Source: Oscillospiraceae bacterium (GTDB lineage Bacteria > Bacillota > Clostridia > Oscillospirales > Oscillospiraceae). From it: a stretch of 64,000 bases of DNA. The notes beneath the pieces are model-generated. The model did not search any database, had not been told where the DNA came from, and saw only the letters and a list, made by a program, of their open reading frames with translations. Location of the stretch: assembly GCA_017515345.1 (NCBI GenBank), contig JAFWFZ010000008.1:95810-159809 (forward strand), read 5' to 3'. The position numbers and the translations under genes are program-made. Shown here piece after piece: positions 43,100 to 52,441 of this stretch (within the stretch, counting starts at the first letter, position 1; each line of letters begins with the position of its first letter).

Positions 43100-44269
43100 T
43101 TATCGGCCGCCGTTGTAGGTGGTGCTGAGCAGCGACTCATAGGAGCGGACGCAAATGACATAGTCCGGCTCATGCTCCAGGATATAGTCGCTGACGGTGC
43201 CTCTGTAATGCCGGAGATCCAGGGAATACATGGTATCGCAGCTCAGGTACAGGATGCACTCCATGGCATTTGTGAAGCTGTCTCCGTAGATCAGGATATC
43301 GGGATAGGCGGGACGGTCCGTCTCGATCACCGTCTCCCCGATGTCGCCGCCCATATAGTAGGTGTAGAGGAGCGGCGTCCAGGGCTCCTCCCTGTGATAG
43401 ACCGACGGCACGCCCCAGTTCCCGTTGTTCGTTCGGGTGAATTCCACAGGGGCCACCGGGTCCGCGCGCCACAGATGCTCCGTATTCTTCACAAGATTGA
43501 ACAGCTTCCGCGTGCGGGAGCCCATGTAGTAGTTCTCCGTTTCCGTGAACGTGAGCTCGTCCTTCCCGAGCACGGGCACGTCGCATCCGTCGCTGTTCAT
43601 GGCCTCCAGGACGATGCGGTATGCCTCATAGGCGCCGAAGATGCTGAAATGGTTATCCACCGTGGAGCTGAGAGTCATATCCTTGCCCATGGCGTCGAAG
43701 GCCGGACCGGTGTCGATATAGCCCACGCCCCGCGCGCTGAGGCTCTCGGTCAGCGCCTCGACGGACGCCGCCGTCAGCTCTGCGCGGTCGTCCAGGTAGT
43801 CGGGATAGTCCTCCGCACAGTAAGAGTACTGGCAGGGCACGCTGACATAGTAATAGCGGCCGCCCACGCTCTCCGTCACGTCGGAGACGGCTTTCAGGTT
43901 GTTTCCGATAGCCTCCGCCTGCCGTTTCAGTTTTGCTCTGTCCACCGCTTCATAGGGATTGAACGGCAGCAGGATCCCGTCTCCGATGACCACGTCGTTC
44001 ACCACGGGCCGCTTCAGGCTCAGGTCCGCGGCGGTACACAGCTTCGTGATGGTCTTTCGTCCGGCGGCACTGTCGCAGAGGAATTTCTCCATGGCGGGGT
44101 ACCAAGTCCCGTCGTTCACGAGGGCAGGGTCGTTCACCGGCTTTTTTGCCAGGGAGCGGTTTTCGTAGTATGAAAACGTCTCCGCCGGGCGGAGGATCGT
44201 GACCGCCGCGATCAGAAGGAGAAACACGGCGGCGCAGGCGATGAAAAGGATATTCGATACTCGTTTCAT
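43100..44269 (-). CDS. DHHW/AlgX-like protein, SGNH-hydrolase type
   Basis: A 389-residue protein with an N-terminal signal anchor (residues 6-27, ILFIACAAVFLLLIAAVTIL) and an extracytoplasmic domain. The pieces FSYYENRSLAKKP, VDNHFSIFGAYEAY and ILIYGDSFTNAM match the DHHW/AlgX-type SGNH fold, which helps acetylate exported polysaccharide; GDSF holds the nucleophile serine, and DNHFS replaces the usual DHHW tetrad. The start ATG at 44269 follows GAGGTG. The gene follows the MBOAT acyltransferase by 10 bases, a common pairing, so the two should work together on the cell surface. Confidence 0.82.
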   Translation of the reverse strand: MKRVSNILFIACAAVFLLLIAAVTILRPAETFSYYENRSLAKKPVNDPALVNDGTWYPAMEKFLCDSAAGRKTITKLCTAADLSLKRPVVNDVVIGDGILLPFNPYEAVDRAKLKRQAEAIGNNLKAVSDVTESVGGRYYYVSVPCQYSYCAEDYPDYLDDRAELTAASVEALTESLSARGVGYIDTGPAFDAMGKDMTLSSTVDNHFSIFGAYEAYRIVLEAMNSDGCDVPVLGKDELTFTETENYYMGSRTRKLFNLVKNTEHLWRADPVAPVEFTRTNNGNWGVPSVYHREEPWTPLLYTYYMGGDIGETVIETDRPAYPDILIYGDSFTNAMECILYLSCDTMYSLDLRHYRGTVSDYILEHEPDYVICVRSYESLLSTTYNGGR

Positions 44270-44279
44270 GCGGCACACC

Positions 44280-45653
44280 TCAGAATTGGAAGTAGATAAA
44301 CGATTGGAAGCTGCCGCTCAGGAGCTTCATGTAAGAGAGCGCCAGAAGCAGGAGCGCCGCCGCCTTCGGCCCCCATGTGTATACGATCCCGCCAAGGCCC
44401 GCCCGATCCCTGAGCTTTTTCTCCAGCAGACGCTTCAGGGGGAAGCAGGCGATCAGGCCGCAGATCCACTCCGGCCAGTACTCCAGCAGGAGGTAGAGCG
44501 CCGCGCCGCTTTCGATCCCGCCGCCCATGCCCAGCATGGAAAGGAAATAGCGCCAGGCGTAGCCCAGGTCCGGGGAGCGGAACAGCACCCTTCCAAGAAT
44601 TACGAGGAGCATGGTCACGATCCGGCGCACCGGAAGCGGCAGCCTGCCGTAGCCCGTTTTCATCAGAGGCTTTTCCAGCACGATCAGCACCCCGAACCAG
44701 AGGCCCCAGGCGATATAGTTGAGGGTGGACCCGTGCCACGCGCCGGTGAGGAGCCAGACGATCAGGATATTCACGATCTGCCGGGCATAGCCCTTCCTGT
44801 TGCCGCCCAGAGGGATGTACACATAGTCCCGGAACCAGCTGGACAGGGAGATGTGCCACCTCCGCCAGAAATCGGTGATCGAAACGGCGGCGTATGGGTA
44901 GTTGAAGTTCTCGGGGAATTCATAGCCGAACAGCCTGCCCAGGCCCAGCGCCATATCGGAATAAGCGGAAAAGTCCAGGTAGATCTGCAGGGTGTAGGCC
45001 AGGGCGCCAACCCAGGCAAGCCCTGCCGGCAGCAGGGACGCCTCGTATCCGAAGACCATGTCCGCAGCCTTGGCCATGGCGTTGGCCAGCAGCAGCTTTT
45101 TCGCAAGCCCGAAGCAGAACCGGGTCAGTCCCGCGGCAAAGCCGTCCAGCGTGGCCCGGCCGCCGGGCAGGTCGTTCGCAACGCCGGCGTACCGCAGGAT
45201 GGGTCCCTGGGCGAGTTGGGGAAACATGGCCATGAAAAGCGCATATCGCGGAAGGCTGCGCTCCGCCGGGACCGTGCCCCGGTACACATCGATCACATAG
45301 CCCAGCGCCTGGAACACGAAAAACGACAGTCCCAGAGGCATGGCGACCGCCAGTGCGCCGGAAAAGTGCTTTATGTATTTGAAGAAGGCCAGCGCGCCGA
45401 TCAATACCGCCGCGGCGACGATCACCGGCGGCTTTTTCTTTCCTTCCGCCAGTCTGGCGCAGACATAGCTCACAAGGATGCACAGGCACAGGGTGCAGAC
45501 GCAGAGGAGCCCGCCTCCCACCCAGCAGAACACAAGGCTCGCGAGCAGCAGCTCCGCGCCGCGCAGGGCGGGGAATCGCTTCGGGATCAGATAATACACG
45601 ATCACCGCCGCGGGCAGGAAATACACCAGAAACGACATCGTGGAAAACGCCAC
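44280..45653 (-). CDS. MBOAT-family O-acyltransferase (AlgI-like)
   Basis: A 457-residue membrane-bound O-acyltransferase with about eleven hydrophobic segments. Family marks are FFVFQALGYVIDVYRG, YLDFSAYSDMALGLGRLFGY, the invariant ITDFWRRWHISLSSWFRDYV, YIPLGGNR and catalytic His in LLTGAWHGSTLNYIAWG. It moves acetyl groups across the membrane for an exported polymer or teichoic acid. The start is GTG at 45653 with AAGGTG ahead. The partner DHHW protein lies immediately downstream. Confidence 0.92.
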   Translation of the reverse strand: MAFSTMSFLVYFLPAAVIVYYLIPKRFPALRGAELLLASLVFCWVGGGLLCVCTLCLCILVSYVCARLAEGKKKPPVIVAAAVLIGALAFFKYIKHFSGALAVAMPLGLSFFVFQALGYVIDVYRGTVPAERSLPRYALFMAMFPQLAQGPILRYAGVANDLPGGRATLDGFAAGLTRFCFGLAKKLLLANAMAKAADMVFGYEASLLPAGLAWVGALAYTLQIYLDFSAYSDMALGLGRLFGYEFPENFNYPYAAVSITDFWRRWHISLSSWFRDYVYIPLGGNRKGYARQIVNILIVWLLTGAWHGSTLNYIAWGLWFGVLIVLEKPLMKTGYGRLPLPVRRIVTMLLVILGRVLFRSPDLGYAWRYFLSMLGMGGGIESGAALYLLLEYWPEWICGLIACFPLKRLLEKKLRDRAGLGGIVYTWGPKAAALLLLALSYMKLLSGSFQSFIYFQF

Positions 45654-45690
45654 CGGATCACCTTCTCTCTATCTGAAAACACCGTATGAA

Positions 45691-45720
45691 AAAACTTCCG
45701 CAGGAGCAACTCCTGCGGAA
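45691..45720 (-). terminator. Terminator of the GRE activase gene
   Basis: On the minus strand an 11-bp perfect stem (45720-45710 with 45706-45696) around a 3-base loop is followed by TTTTTT. Confidence 0.9.
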
Positions 45721-45736
45721 ATTTTCAACTGTTGCG

Positions 45737-46702
45737 TCAGTGAATCATACACTTAAGGCCCATGGCCTCGAGCTGTGCCTTGAAGCCCTGCATCTTCTCA
45801 TCGGTGGGAGGAACCGCCTCCAGCGCGGGATGATCACGGCCCAGGCGATCCCATTTCACCACGCCCAGATTATGGTAGGGCAGGAGCTGTACGATCTCCA
45901 CCGAGTCGCCCAGCTCACAGATGAACTTGCCCACCTCGTCGAACGCTTCCTTGGAATCGTTCACCATGGGGATGGTGGGAATGCGGATCTGGAACTTGCC
46001 GCCGTGCTCCGCGATCTTCTTCGCGTTCTCCAGAATCAGCTCGTTGGGCACGCCGGTGACCTGCTTGTGCAGGGCGCTGTCCATGCTCTTCAGGTCGTAG
46101 AGGAACAGATCGGTATAGGGAAGGATCCGCTCGATATTCTCCCACTTGGCATAGCCGGTGGTATCTACCGCGGTGTGGATCCCCTCGGCCTTGCACTGCT
46201 TCAGCACCGCCTCAAGGAATTCCACCTGCCACAGGCACTCGCCGCCGGAGATGGTGACGCCGCCGCCGCTGCGCTGGAAGAAGGGGATATCGCGCCGCAC
46301 CCGCTCCATGATCTCATCCAGGGTGTAGTCGGTGCCGCACATATACAGCGCCTTGGAGGTGCAGGCGTCCGCGCACTTGCCGCAGTTATCGCACTTGTGC
46401 CGGTCCACGGTGACAAGGGTGATCTCCTCCTGGTCGCCGGTGAGGGCGGCCTTTTTCTTACCGGGCTTGATGGCGTCGTGCGGACATACGTGCAGGCACT
46501 GGCCGCACTTCTCGATGCCGACGCACTTGACCTCCATCCAGTTGAGCTCGGTGTAAAACTCCTGGGACTCAGGGCTGTGGCACCACAGGCAGCGGAGGGG
46601 GCAGCCCTTCATGAAAAGGGTGAGCCGGATGCCGGGTCCGTCATGCACGGAAAAGCCCTGGATATCATAAAACTTACCGGTCAATTCTTTCTTTTCTTCC
46701 AT
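45737..46702 (-). CDS. Glycyl radical enzyme activating enzyme (radical SAM)
   Basis: A 321-residue activase that uses S-adenosylmethionine to abstract hydrogen from the radical glycine of a GRE. The radical SAM motif is CPLRCLWCHSPES at about 29-41, after FSVHDGPGIRLTLFMKGC. A ferredoxin-like insert with two 4Fe-4S motifs (CVGIEKCGQCLHVCP and CDNCGKCADACTS) follows, the layout of the CutD, HpdA and BssD classes rather than PflA. Start 46702 follows GGAGAGAG. It is the only activase in the window, so it may serve several of the five GREs. It has its own promoter and terminator. Confidence 0.92.
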   Translation of the reverse strand: MEEKKELTGKFYDIQGFSVHDGPGIRLTLFMKGCPLRCLWCHSPESQEFYTELNWMEVKCVGIEKCGQCLHVCPHDAIKPGKKKAALTGDQEEITLVTVDRHKCDNCGKCADACTSKALYMCGTDYTLDEIMERVRRDIPFFQRSGGGVTISGGECLWQVEFLEAVLKQCKAEGIHTAVDTTGYAKWENIERILPYTDLFLYDLKSMDSALHKQVTGVPNELILENAKKIAEHGGKFQIRIPTIPMVNDSKEAFDEVGKFICELGDSVEIVQLLPYHNLGVVKWDRLGRDHPALEAVPPTDEKMQGFKAQLEAMGLKCMIH

Positions 46703-46773
46703 GTTCTCTCTCCATTCTGTATGGCAGGGCGCCAGAATACGCATCAATCTGCGGTTCGTTTCCATATGTAGAA

Positions 46774-46802
46774 AGTATATCGGTTTTTACAGGATTAGTA
46801 AA
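46774..46802 (-). promoter_or_regulatory. Promoter of the GRE activase
   Basis: On the minus strand TTTACT (46802-46797), 17 bases, TATACT (46779-46774). Confidence 0.65.
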
Positions 46803-46820
46803 GTCTTTTTTTACATTGTA

Positions 46821-47723
46821 TTATGACGTTTTTGTATGGGACTGCTCAAAGGGGTCAAACTCCGCCACGAACGACCGGATCATGGGATTCGCGCTGTCCT
46901 TCTTCCACATGACCACCTCGGTGGTGAATCCCAGATCGCCCACGTCCATGAAAACAAGATTCGGGTTATTCTTGAGCTGGTGGTTGCTGTTGAGGGGGAA
47001 GATCCCGTAGCCCGCCTCCAGCCAGAGCCCCAGGGAGCCGATATTCGGCGCCTCCAGCGTGCGGGGCGGCGTGCCCAGGCGCTGAGTGAAGAGCTTTATG
47101 GACGAGGCGATGTGCGGCGACTCCGATTCCGGCAGGGTGAGGAACGTATCATCCTTGAAATCGGAGAGGGTGACGCCTTCCTTCCCGGCGAGGGGGTGGG
47201 ACTTGGGCACCACCAGCATCGTTTTGCTGGTGCCGACCTCGATGTATTCCAGCCCCTCCTCGTCGGTGATCTCAAAGCTTGCCGTGAAGGCGATGTCGAT
47301 CGTCTCCTGATCCAGGGCATGGCGCAGGCTGGCCAGCGTGTGGCGGGAGAGGTTCACATGCACGTTGGGGTACTTTTCCCGGAAGCGGTTCAGCGCCACG
47401 GAATAGGGCGGGCAGATGAGCTGTCCCTCGATCATGCCGATGTTGAGGCTGCCCTCGAACCCCTTATGGACCGCCCCGGCCTTATCCACAAGATCCCGAT
47501 ATTCCCCCGCGATCTTCCGAAGCCCGTTCGCCATCACCTCGCCCGCCGGGGTGAGCCGGATGACTTTTTTCTCACGGGAAAAAAGCTCCATCCCCAGCTC
47601 TTCCTCCATGGCGGCGATCTGCCGGCTCAAAACAGGCTGGGAAATGAACATGCGCTCCGCAGCTCTCGTAAAGCTCATGCAGTCCGCTGCGGCCAGAAAA
47701 CACTTGATCTGTGAAAAATTCAT
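46821..47723 (-). CDS. LysR-type transcriptional regulator
   Basis: A 300-residue LysR regulator. The winged helix-turn-helix (residues 1-60, MNFSQIKCFLAAADCMSFTRAAERMFISQPVLSRQI) binds DNA and the C-terminal type 2 periplasmic-binding-like domain senses a small ligand. GGGAGG precedes the ATG. It is divergent from GRE 5, and direct repeats lie between them (47811-47855), the usual arrangement for a LysR protein that controls its divergent neighbour. The ligand may be the GRE 5 substrate or a product; that is inference. Confidence 0.92.
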   Translation of the reverse strand: MNFSQIKCFLAAADCMSFTRAAERMFISQPVLSRQIAAMEEELGMELFSREKKVIRLTPAGEVMANGLRKIAGEYRDLVDKAGAVHKGFEGSLNIGMIEGQLICPPYSVALNRFREKYPNVHVNLSRHTLASLRHALDQETIDIAFTASFEITDEEGLEYIEVGTSKTMLVVPKSHPLAGKEGVTLSDFKDDTFLTLPESESPHIASSIKLFTQRLGTPPRTLEAPNIGSLGLWLEAGYGIFPLNSNHQLKNNPNLVFMDVGDLGFTTEVVMWKKDSANPMIRSFVAEFDPFEQSHTKTS

Positions 47724-47810
47724 ACCGCGCCTCCCTTGCGGCCGTGCGCTCCCGTTCCCGTCCGCTGCGTCCGCCTGCCCTCCGCCGCCGGGCGGAGCGT
47801 CCATCCGAAC

Positions 47811-47855
47811 TATGATTCTATCACGCGTATTATGATTCTATCACAATTCTCTCAC
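47811..47855. repeat. Direct repeats in the LysR-GRE 5 intergenic region
   Basis: TATGATTCTATCAC occurs at 47811-47824 and again at 47831-47844, a 20-base period equal to two helical turns. A shorter variant ATTCTCTCAC follows at 47846-47855. This spacing suits side-by-side protein binding on one DNA face, probably by the LysR regulator. Confidence 0.7.
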
Positions 47856-47936
47856 GATTGGAATATACTCATGCAAAAAACGTATGAATTTATTCGGCAA
47901 ATAGTGGTGCAAGTCTATGCTATCCCGCGGCAAATA

Positions 47937-47945
47937 TGATATAAT
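47937..47945 (+). promoter_or_regulatory. Extended -10 promoter of GRE 5
   Basis: TGATATAAT (47937-47945) is a perfect extended -10 with no recognisable -35, as expected for a promoter that needs an activator. It lies about 80 bases downstream of the direct repeats and 44 bases before the ATG. Confidence 0.6.
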
Positions 47946-47988
47946 ATTCAAATAAACCAAATCGCGATTTTTGAAAGGAGGAAGCCGT

Positions 47989-50445
47989 ATGTTCACTCAC
48001 GTGCCTATGACGGAGCGCGTATCGAAAATGAGGGCGCGTTACCGTGACACCGTTCCCTATATCGACACCGCACGTTACCGCCTCATCACCGAGTTCTATC
48101 AGGAGCATGAGGAGCTCACCGGTATTTTAAGGCGCGCGAAGGCCATGAAATACATCTTTGACAACATCCCCGTCCGGGTGGAGGACGACGATATCATCGT
48201 CGGCGCCCAGGGCACCACGTACCGCTCCTGCGCCATTTACCCCGAATACTCCCCCGGCACGCTGGCGGATGAGATCCGTACGGGCAATGTCTCCACCCGT
48301 CACTGTGATCCCTACCTCATCACGGATGAGGACGCGGCCTACATCCTGGAGCACGACGACTACTGGAAGAAGCATTCCCTCGGCGCCATGAACAAGCAAT
48401 ACACCCTGAACGGTCTGTTCGAGCACAATAACAGCGGCACCACCACTCACAACGTGGACTTCGCCAGCCCCGGCCCGGTGGGTCACTTCTGCACCGGCTA
48501 CCACAACGCCATCGACAAGGGCTTCGCCGCCATCAAGGCTGAAGCCGATGAGAAAATGAAAAAGCTGGAAGAGGACGGCGTATTCGGCACCTCCATCGAC
48601 CAGTACAACTTCTACCGCGCCATTTCCCTCGTATCCGAGGGGATGATCAACCTGACGAAGCGCTATGCCGCCCGCGTCCGTGAGATGGAAGCCGCCGAGG
48701 CCCGGCCTGAACGGAAGGCGGAGCTTGCGCGCATGGCCGACTCTCTGGAGTGGTGCATGGAAAAGCCCGCCCGGAACTTCCTGGACGCGGTTCAGGCGCT
48801 GTACATGTATGAAACGTGCCTCGCGCTGGAGGGGAACATGCACGGCATGAGCTTTGGGCGCATCGACCAGTACCTGGGCAAATACTACGAACGGGACATC
48901 AAAAACGGCGTCCTCACGCCCGAATACGCCCAGGAGATCCTGGACACCTTCTTCCTGAAGGTGGCGGAAATGAACAAGTTCTGGGCAGACGCCAAGGACC
49001 TGGGCCAGCCCGGCTACACCAGCGGACAGCTCATCACCATCGGCGGCGTGGATCCCGTCACCGGCGAGGACGCCGCCAACGACGTGACCTACATGGTCCT
49101 CCAGTGCTCCGGCCGACTGGTGCTCCACGATCCCCCGGTCGCCCTCCGTGTTCACAGGGGCACCCCCGACAAGCTGTGGGAGGCCGCCATCGAGACCACG
49201 AAGATCTGCGGCGGCGTTCCCAGCTTTGAGAGCGACGAGATCATCATCCCCTCCCTGATGGATCGCGGTCTTTCCCTGGAATCCGCCCGGAATTACTGCC
49301 TGATCGGCTGTGTGGAGCTCGGCGGCTGCGGCGATGAGTGGCCTGCCTGCGGCGGGACCGGTTCCGCCTCCTACTGGAATATGGCAAACGCCCTGTGGCT
49401 CGCCATCAACAACGGCTACAATCCCATGCCGGTGTTCTCCTTCCACGGCGGCGGCGAGAGCGAGAAAAACGCCCGCATCGGCGGCCAGGTCGGTCTCCCC
49501 ACCGGTTACCTCTATGAGATGGACACCTTCGACCAGGTGCTGGACGCCTTCAAAAAGCAGACCGAGTTCTTCGTCAAATGGCACGTGAACATGACGAACA
49601 GCTTCGAATACGTGGCGCGCCAGCAGATGCCCCTGCCCGTGGTCTCCGCCACCATGGACGGCTGCATGGAGAAGGGCATGGATGTGATGTTCGGCGGCGC
49701 CCGGTACAACTCCACCGGCCTCGCAGGCGTGGGCATCGGCAACGTGGCCGACAGCCTGCAGATGATCAAATACCTCTGCTACGACACGAAAAAATGCACC
49801 ACCCGTGAGCTGTACGACGCCCTCATCAACAACTGGGAGGGCTATGAGGAGCTCCGCGCCTACATCAAGAATGAGGCGCCCCACTACGGCAACGGCGATC
49901 CCGAGGCCGACCGCTGGGCCGGCTGGGCAGCCGACGTGTTCGCGGACGCGGTGAACGCCTGCACCGGCCCCCGCGGCCGCTACTCCGCCGGCCTGTACCC
50001 CGTGACCACCAACATCATGTTCGGCCGCCAGACCGCCGCCACGCCCGACGGCCGCGCCGCCAGGGAGCCTTTGGCGGACGGCATCTCCCCCGTGCAGCAG
50101 ATGGACACCAACGGCCCCACCGCCGTGCTGGTCTCCACCACGAAGATCGACCACCGCAAATACCCCAACGGCACGCTGCTGAACATGAAGTTCTCCCCCT
50201 CCTGCCTCAACGGCGAGGATGGCGTGCGAAAGCTCACCGACCTGATGAAGACCTTCTTCTTCCAGCTCCTGGGCATGGAGATGCAGATCAATGTGGTATC
50301 CGCGGACACGCTCCGCGCCGCCCAGAAGAATCCCGAAGAGTATAAGAACCTCGTCGTGCGGATCGCGGGCTTCTCCGTGTACTTCGTGGAGATGCACACA
50401 GCCGGTCAGAATGATCTGATCAGCCGCACCGAGCTCTCCATGTAA
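47989..50445 (+). CDS. Glycyl radical enzyme 5, Cys-Val-Glu type
   Basis: An 818-residue GRE distinct from GREs 1-4. Thiyl C441 and E443 lie in CLIGCVELGGCGDEW; the radical glycine is G794 in VVRIAGFSVYF. The CVE motif is shared by glycerol, choline and hydroxyproline eliminases and isethionate lyase, but the pocket sequence (WPACGGTGSASYWNMANAL) matches none I can name, so no substrate is given. The start follows GAAAGGAGG. It opens an apparent operon with a flavin reductase (28 bases on) and an enoyl-CoA hydratase, and is divergent from a LysR regulator. Confidence 0.9.
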   Translation: MFTHVPMTERVSKMRARYRDTVPYIDTARYRLITEFYQEHEELTGILRRAKAMKYIFDNIPVRVEDDDIIVGAQGTTYRSCAIYPEYSPGTLADEIRTGNVSTRHCDPYLITDEDAAYILEHDDYWKKHSLGAMNKQYTLNGLFEHNNSGTTTHNVDFASPGPVGHFCTGYHNAIDKGFAAIKAEADEKMKKLEEDGVFGTSIDQYNFYRAISLVSEGMINLTKRYAARVREMEAAEARPERKAELARMADSLEWCMEKPARNFLDAVQALYMYETCLALEGNMHGMSFGRIDQYLGKYYERDIKNGVLTPEYAQEILDTFFLKVAEMNKFWADAKDLGQPGYTSGQLITIGGVDPVTGEDAANDVTYMVLQCSGRLVLHDPPVALRVHRGTPDKLWEAAIETTKICGGVPSFESDEIIIPSLMDRGLSLESARNYCLIGCVELGGCGDEWPACGGTGSASYWNMANALWLAINNGYNPMPVFSFHGGGESEKNARIGGQVGLPTGYLYEMDTFDQVLDAFKKQTEFFVKWHVNMTNSFEYVARQQMPLPVVSATMDGCMEKGMDVMFGGARYNSTGLAGVGIGNVADSLQMIKYLCYDTKKCTTRELYDALINNWEGYEELRAYIKNEAPHYGNGDPEADRWAGWAADVFADAVNACTGPRGRYSAGLYPVTTNIMFGRQTAATPDGRAAREPLADGISPVQQMDTNGPTAVLVSTTKIDHRKYPNGTLLNMKFSPSCLNGEDGVRKLTDLMKTFFFQLLGMEMQINVVSADTLRAAQKNPEEYKNLVVRIAGFSVYFVEMHTAGQNDLISRTELSM

Positions 50446-50472
50446 AAAGTGAAAGGAGTGCGCCCACACCGA

Positions 50473-52422
50473 ATGAACGATCTGAAATACCCTCTCCTCT
50501 TTTCCCCCATTCGGCTTGGCCGGACCATATTCAAGAACCGCATCTTTGCCTCCCCCATATCCGAACGGTGCCTGGACTCCAAAAACCGCATCACGGCGGA
50601 GGGGATCGCCTTCTATGAGCAGAAGGCGATCGGCGGAGCCGCATCGGTCTGCATCGGGGACTGCATGGTGGACTCGCGCCGCGGGCTCTACGGGGAGAAT
50701 ATGATCTGCCTGGACGATCCGGGCACCTATCGGTCCCTCAACCGGCTGACGGACGCCGTTTCCCGCCATGGAGCGGTGATGTCCGTGGAGCTGCAGCACT
50801 GCGGCACCCACGCCCGCGGCGTTATCGCCCGCGGCGATCCGGTCTACGGCCCCTGCGACGGGGTGGCCGCCGACGGGCATGAGTTCCACGCTATGAGCGA
50901 GGAGCTCATTGAGGAAACTATTGAAATGTACTATAAGGCCGCGGCTTACGCAAAGCAGTGCGGCTTCGGAATGATCACCGTCCACGGCGGGCACGGCTGG
51001 CTCCTCAGCCAGTTCATGTCCTCCAAGGTGAACCACCGTACAGACAAATGGGGCGGCAGCCTGGAGAACCGTATGCGCTTCCCCCTGGCGGTACTGGAGG
51101 CGGTCCGGCGCGCCGTAGGTCCCGGCTTCCCTATTGAGATCCGCATCTCCGGCTCGGAAGTCACGCCGGGCGGCTACGATCTGGATGAGGGGATCGCCAT
51201 CTCCAAAATGCTGGACGGGCATGTGGACCTGCTCCACGTCTCCGCCGGGCATCATGAGCGGCCGGAGGTATTCACCGTCACCCACCCCAGCATCTTCTGC
51301 GAGGACAGCTGCAACGTAAAATACGCGGAGGCCATCAAAAAGGTCGTCTCCGTGCCTGTAGCTACGGTGGGCGCCCACTGCGACCCGGAGCTGATGGAGG
51401 ATATCCTCCGCTCCGGCAAGGCGGACGTGATCGAGATCGCCCGCGCCCTGATGGCAGATCCCGACCTGCCGAACAAGCTGCGCCGCGGACTGGATCAAGA
51501 GGTGCGGCCCTGTCTCCGGTGCCTGGCCTGCTTCTCCCACCTGCTGACGAACGACCAGATCTACTGCGCCGTGAATCCGCTCATTGGCCGGGAGTATGAG
51601 CGCATGAACGAAAAGCCCGCCGCCGTCCATAAAAAGGTACTGGTGGCCGGGGGCGGCATCGCCGGGATGCACGCCGCCATCGAAGCCGCCAGAAGCGGCC
51701 ATCAGGTGGTGCTGTGCGAGAAATCCGACCGGCTGGGCGGCGTCCTCAAATGTGAGGAGACGGTGCCCTTCAAGAAAAAGATCGCCGCTTATCTCAAATA
51801 CCAGGCAGAACATGTGACGGCAGCCGGAGTCGACGTGCGGCTCAATACTCCCGCTACGCCTGAACTCTGCGACGAGCTCCGTCCGGACGCTATTATCGCC
51901 GCCCTTGGCGCGCGGCCGGTGAAGCCGGGGATCGAGGGCATCGACGGCGAGAACGTCATGAGCGCCGAGGACGCCTACGACAAGCTCGGGGAGATCGGCC
52001 AAAGGGTCGTCATCCTTGGCGGCGGCCTTGTGGGCATGGAGCTGGGGATCCACCTCGCCATGCTGGGGCGCAGGGTGGATATCGCGGAAATGCTGCCCTT
52101 CCTCAATAACGGCGGCAACATCCTGCACCAGTTCGCCCTGGATGTGGAACTCAGGAAATACGAGATCGGCGTTCATCTGGAGACGAAAGCTCTGCGCATT
52201 TCTCCCGAAGGCGTCACCTGCGAGGCCGCCGGGGAGGAGCGCTTTTTCCCCGCCGACACGGTGATCTACGCCGTAGGTCAGGCGCCGCTTGCCAATGAGG
52301 CATACGCTCTTCAGAGCTGCGCTCCGGAGTTTTACGCGGTGGGCGACTGCCGCCTGCCGAAAAACATCATGCAGGCCACCGCCATGGCCGATGCGGCCGT
52401 GACCGACCTGGGCCGCTTTTAA
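50473..52422 (+). CDS. Old-yellow-enzyme-type NADH:flavin oxidoreductase (2-enoate reductase/BaiCD class)
   Basis: A 649-residue three-part flavoenzyme. Residues 1-340 are an FMN-binding OYE TIM barrel (VHGGHGWLLSQFMSSKVNHR and DKWGGSLENRMRFPL). A 4Fe-4S motif follows (CLRCLACFSHLLTNDQIYC, with CAVNP after it), then FAD/NAD Rossmann domains (VLVAGGGIAGMHAAIEAA and VVILGGGLVGMELGIHLA). Such enzymes reduce carbon-carbon double bonds next to a carbonyl, for example cinnamates, dienoyl-CoAs or 3-oxo-4-ene steroids. ATG 50473 is preferred by family fit although AGGAG is 14 bases away; GTG at 50458 is an alternative. It sits between GRE 5 and an enoyl-CoA hydratase. Confidence 0.88.
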   Translation: MNDLKYPLLFSPIRLGRTIFKNRIFASPISERCLDSKNRITAEGIAFYEQKAIGGAASVCIGDCMVDSRRGLYGENMICLDDPGTYRSLNRLTDAVSRHGAVMSVELQHCGTHARGVIARGDPVYGPCDGVAADGHEFHAMSEELIEETIEMYYKAAAYAKQCGFGMITVHGGHGWLLSQFMSSKVNHRTDKWGGSLENRMRFPLAVLEAVRRAVGPGFPIEIRISGSEVTPGGYDLDEGIAISKMLDGHVDLLHVSAGHHERPEVFTVTHPSIFCEDSCNVKYAEAIKKVVSVPVATVGAHCDPELMEDILRSGKADVIEIARALMADPDLPNKLRRGLDQEVRPCLRCLACFSHLLTNDQIYCAVNPLIGREYERMNEKPAAVHKKVLVAGGGIAGMHAAIEAARSGHQVVLCEKSDRLGGVLKCEETVPFKKKIAAYLKYQAEHVTAAGVDVRLNTPATPELCDELRPDAIIAALGARPVKPGIEGIDGENVMSAEDAYDKLGEIGQRVVILGGGLVGMELGIHLAMLGRRVDIAEMLPFLNNGGNILHQFALDVELRKYEIGVHLETKALRISPEGVTCEAAGEERFFPADTVIYAVGQAPLANEAYALQSCAPEFYAVGDCRLPKNIMQATAMADAAVTDLGRF

Positions 52423-52441
52423 CAGAAAGGAGTAAGGCGGT

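Noticed and set aside
47989..50445. Naming GRE 5 as hydroxyproline dehydratase, choline lyase or glycerol dehydratase
   Set aside because: The CVE motif is shared by several families and the pocket sequence does not match any I can recall, and there are no proC-like, microcompartment or diol genes nearby.
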